Positions 61,901 to 64,000 of a DNA stretch of 64,000 nt are shown here, piece after piece. The position numbers and the translations under genes were made by a program. Origin of the DNA: an uncultured Pseudomonadota bacterium (GTDB lineage: Bacteria > Pseudomonadota > Gammaproteobacteria > Burkholderiales > Thiobacillaceae); assembly GCA_903835655.1 (NCBI GenBank), contig CAILNT010000037.1:1-64000 (forward strand), read 5' to 3'. The notes beneath the pieces are model-generated. The model saw nothing but the letters and a program-made list of their open reading frames with translations. It was not told the origin of the DNA and ran no database searches. Position 1 is the stretch's first letter. Each line of letters starts with the position of its first letter.

Positions 61901-62083
61901 GGTCTTGGCCAGAGTCTCGGCGCTGGCACCCGGATAATTGGCGCTGATGATGACTGTGGGCGGTGAAATCTCCGGGTACTGGGCCACCGGCAGGATGCGG
62001 GAAGCCAGGACGCCGGCGATGACGATGACGATGGAGATGACCGAGGAGAAGATCGGCCGGTCGATGAAAAATCGCGAGTTCAT
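58961..62083 (-). CDS. RND (HAE1) efflux permease, AcrB/MexB-like
   Basis: [95 protein letters not shown]-type region. Confidence 0.96.
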   Translation of the reverse strand: [1040 protein letters not shown]

Positions 62084-62096
62084 GCCATGCCCGCCT

Positions 62097-63278
62097 TCAG
62101 AACTTGGCGGCGGGGGTGCCGGCCGGCTTCGGCTTCACGGCGGCGCCGGGACGGACCTTGATCAGGTTGTCGACGATGATACGGTCGCCGGCGACCAGGC
62201 CCTTGAGCACCACCCAGTCCTTGCCCTGCCACTCGCCCACGGTGACCGGCCGCGGTTCGGCGTGGCCGGCGGCGTTCATGACGAAGACGAAACGACCAGC
62301 GTCCGACTGCATCACCGCCGTCTGCGGCACCAGGAACACGCCGTCGCGGTTGCCGGCGATGACCCGGACCCGCGCGAACTGGCCCGGCAACAGCCGGCCT
62401 TCGGGATTGTCGAACTCGGCGCGCAGGGCCACCGTCCCCAGCTTGGGGTCCACCGTGCTGGCAGCGAAGTTCAAACGTCCCTTGTTGCCATAGGTGGCAC
62501 CGTCCGGCAACACCAGCTCCACCGACTTCACCGTACCGGGGCCCAGACGGCCGCCGGGCAGGCTGGCGATTTCGCTCTCCGAGAGGCTGAACCGCACCCA
62601 TAGGGGATTGAGTTGCACGATGCTGGTGAGCAGGCTGTCGCTGCCAGCGCTCACCAGGGAGCCTTCGGAACGCGAGGCGCGCCCGGAAATGCCCGATACC
62701 GGCGCGGCAACCAGCGTATAGGAGAGATTCAGCTCCGCGTCACGCACCCTGGCCTGGGCCGCCTGCAAGGCGGCTTGGCCGACTGCCGCGTTGGAACTGG
62801 CGTCGTCGAACTCCTTGCGGCTGATGGCCTGCTGGGCCACCAAGCCCTGGAGGCGATCCTTTTCCCGCACAGCTTGCTCGGCCCGGGCCTGGGCATCCGC
62901 CAAGCTGGCCCTCGCCTGGGCCAGGGCGATTTCGAAGGGCGCGCGGTCGATCCGGAACAAGGCTTGTCCCGCCTTGACTGCGGAACCTTCCTCGTACAGG
63001 CGCTTCTCCAGGATGCCGCCGACCCGCGCGCGGACTTCCACTTCACGCGAACCTTCGGTCTGGGCGGTCACTTCGACGCTGCTGGGCACACGCGTCGGCT
63101 GTGCTTCCAGCAGGGTCACTGGCAACGTCGGCGGCGCGGTGGCGGCCTGCTGCGCGTCGCCCTTGCCGCAGCCCGCGAGCACGGCCAGGAGCAGCATACC
63201 GGCCGGTACGACCAGCCGGGAAAGCTGCGCAGGTGGGAGAGGGCTTTGCCGGGAAGGAGAGAACGAGGAGGGGGCCAT
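62097..63278 (-). CDS. RND efflux periplasmic adaptor, AcrA/MexA-like
   Basis: Lipobox LAVLAGC; EVEVRARVGGILEKRLYEEGSAVKAGQALFRIDRAPFEIAL; lipoyl/barrel/coil layout. ATG at 63278. Confidence 0.95.
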   Translation of the reverse strand: MAPSSFSPSRQSPLPPAQLSRLVVPAGMLLLAVLAGCGKGDAQQAATAPPTLPVTLLEAQPTRVPSSVEVTAQTEGSREVEVRARVGGILEKRLYEEGSAVKAGQALFRIDRAPFEIALAQARASLADAQARAEQAVREKDRLQGLVAQQAISRKEFDDASSNAAVGQAALQAAQARVRDAELNLSYTLVAAPVSGISGRASRSEGSLVSAGSDSLLTSIVQLNPLWVRFSLSESEIASLPGGRLGPGTVKSVELVLPDGATYGNKGRLNFAASTVDPKLGTVALRAEFDNPEGRLLPGQFARVRVIAGNRDGVFLVPQTAVMQSDAGRFVFVMNAAGHAEPRPVTVGEWQGKDWVVLKGLVAGDRIIVDNLIKVRPGAAVKPKPAGTPAAKF

Positions 63279-63310
63279 GTGAAGCTCCAGGGCTTGGGAT
63301 TTTCGGGCAT

Positions 63311-63334
63311 TATATACAGCCACGACTGTATGTA
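63311..63334. promoter_or_regulatory. Candidate TetR/AcrR-type operator in the divergent promoter
   Basis: tatatacagccacgactgtatgta: inverted arms (ATACAG/CTGTAT) between the adaptor and tetR starts. Confidence 0.6.
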
Positions 63335-63354
63335 TCTCTTACTATCCAAGCTCC

Positions 63355-63969
63355 ATGCGCAGAACCAAAGCCGATACCGAGAAGACCCGGCAGCAGATCC
63401 TCGATGCGGCCCGCAAGGTCTTTGCCGAACGCGGCGTCAGCCGTACCTCGCTGGAACAGGTGGCCGAGGCCGCCCGTCTCAGCCGGGGCGCGATCTACTG
63501 GCATTTCGCCAACAAGATCGAGCTCTTTTCCGCCATGCGCGAACAAGTCGCCATGGATATGTTCGAGCGCATGGGCGCGGCACAGCTGGGGGAGGATGTG
63601 GAAGACCCGCTGGGCGCGGTAAGGGACAGCATCCTGGAAATTCTGCGTGGCCTGGAAAGCGATGAACGGGTACGCGAGGCCTTCGACATCCTCATCCTGA
63701 AGTGTGAATACGTCGGCGAATTCGCCGAGGTTCTGGCGCGCATACTCCAAAGCGCGGACGCATGGACCGACAAGCTGACCTTGTCCTACGCCCACGCCCA
63801 GCGGCGCGGGCAGCTGCGCGCCGGCCTGAACCCGCAACTGCTGGCCGTGGAGAGCCGCTCCTTCATCTTCGGACTGGTGCGCCTGTGGCTGATGGATGTC
63901 GGCAGCGCCACGGTGCGGCCGCAGGCCTGGGACATGATAGACACCCACGTGGCGATGCGGCGGGCCTGA
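63355..63969 (+). CDS. TetR family regulator (AcrR/TtgR-like)
   Basis: MRRTKADTEKTRQQILDAARKVFAERGVSRTSLEQVAEAARLSRGAIYWHFANKIELFSAM. Confidence 0.95.
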   Translation: MRRTKADTEKTRQQILDAARKVFAERGVSRTSLEQVAEAARLSRGAIYWHFANKIELFSAMREQVAMDMFERMGAAQLGEDVEDPLGAVRDSILEILRGLESDERVREAFDILILKCEYVGEFAEVLARILQSADAWTDKLTLSYAHAQRRGQLRAGLNPQLLAVESRSFIFGLVRLWLMDVGSATVRPQAWDMIDTHVAMRRA

Positions 63970-64000
63970 GCGTCTGTCGGCCCCCACGCAGGGCGCCGGC

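Noticed and set aside
59855-61966. 703-aa plus-strand ORF antisense to the RND permease
   Set aside because: His/Gln-rich shadow ORF opposite a strongly conserved gene.

Overview
This is a 64 kb chromosomal window from a GC-rich Gram-negative bacterium. Gene content and order suggest a betaproteobacterium; that is inference, with no 16S or database check. Most of it is housekeeping: gshB (partial), apbE, dinB-like, tlpA-like, a THUMP methyltransferase, a crp-like regulator, photolyase, yqgE-ruvX-pyrR-pyrB-pyrC-like, ssb, rdgB, rph, a PP2C/Ser-Thr kinase pair, yicC, sixA, a chemotaxis block (cheV-cheV-cheY-cheZ-cheA plus EAL/HDOD), aspS, parE-parC, metA, mscS, a desaturase, olsB-olsA, apaH and an RND efflux operon with a TetR regulator. 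The main accessory region is 11.5-25.2 kb. It is a minus-strand surface-glycan cluster with seven glycosyltransferases, a deacetylase, a methyltransferase, an uncharacterised 627-aa protein, and a Wzt-type ABC ATPase without an adjacent permease. It is flanked by a HepT/MntA-type toxin-antitoxin pair and a PEP-CTERM protein. Items most worth a second look are: an in-frame 69-bp tandem repeat with a palindromic core inside gshB; a dihydroorotase-like gene lacking the HxH metal ligands; a Pho-box-like triple repeat upstream of olsBA; a candidate structured ncRNA at about 5.67-5.85 kb; the orphan Wzt; the 627-aa protein; a zinc-ribbon ORF with a 12-bp microsatellite between parE and parC; and a nucleotidyltransferase remnant at about 5.45 kb. 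I did not see an obviously new multi-gene system. All family calls come from reading the translations; no searches were run.
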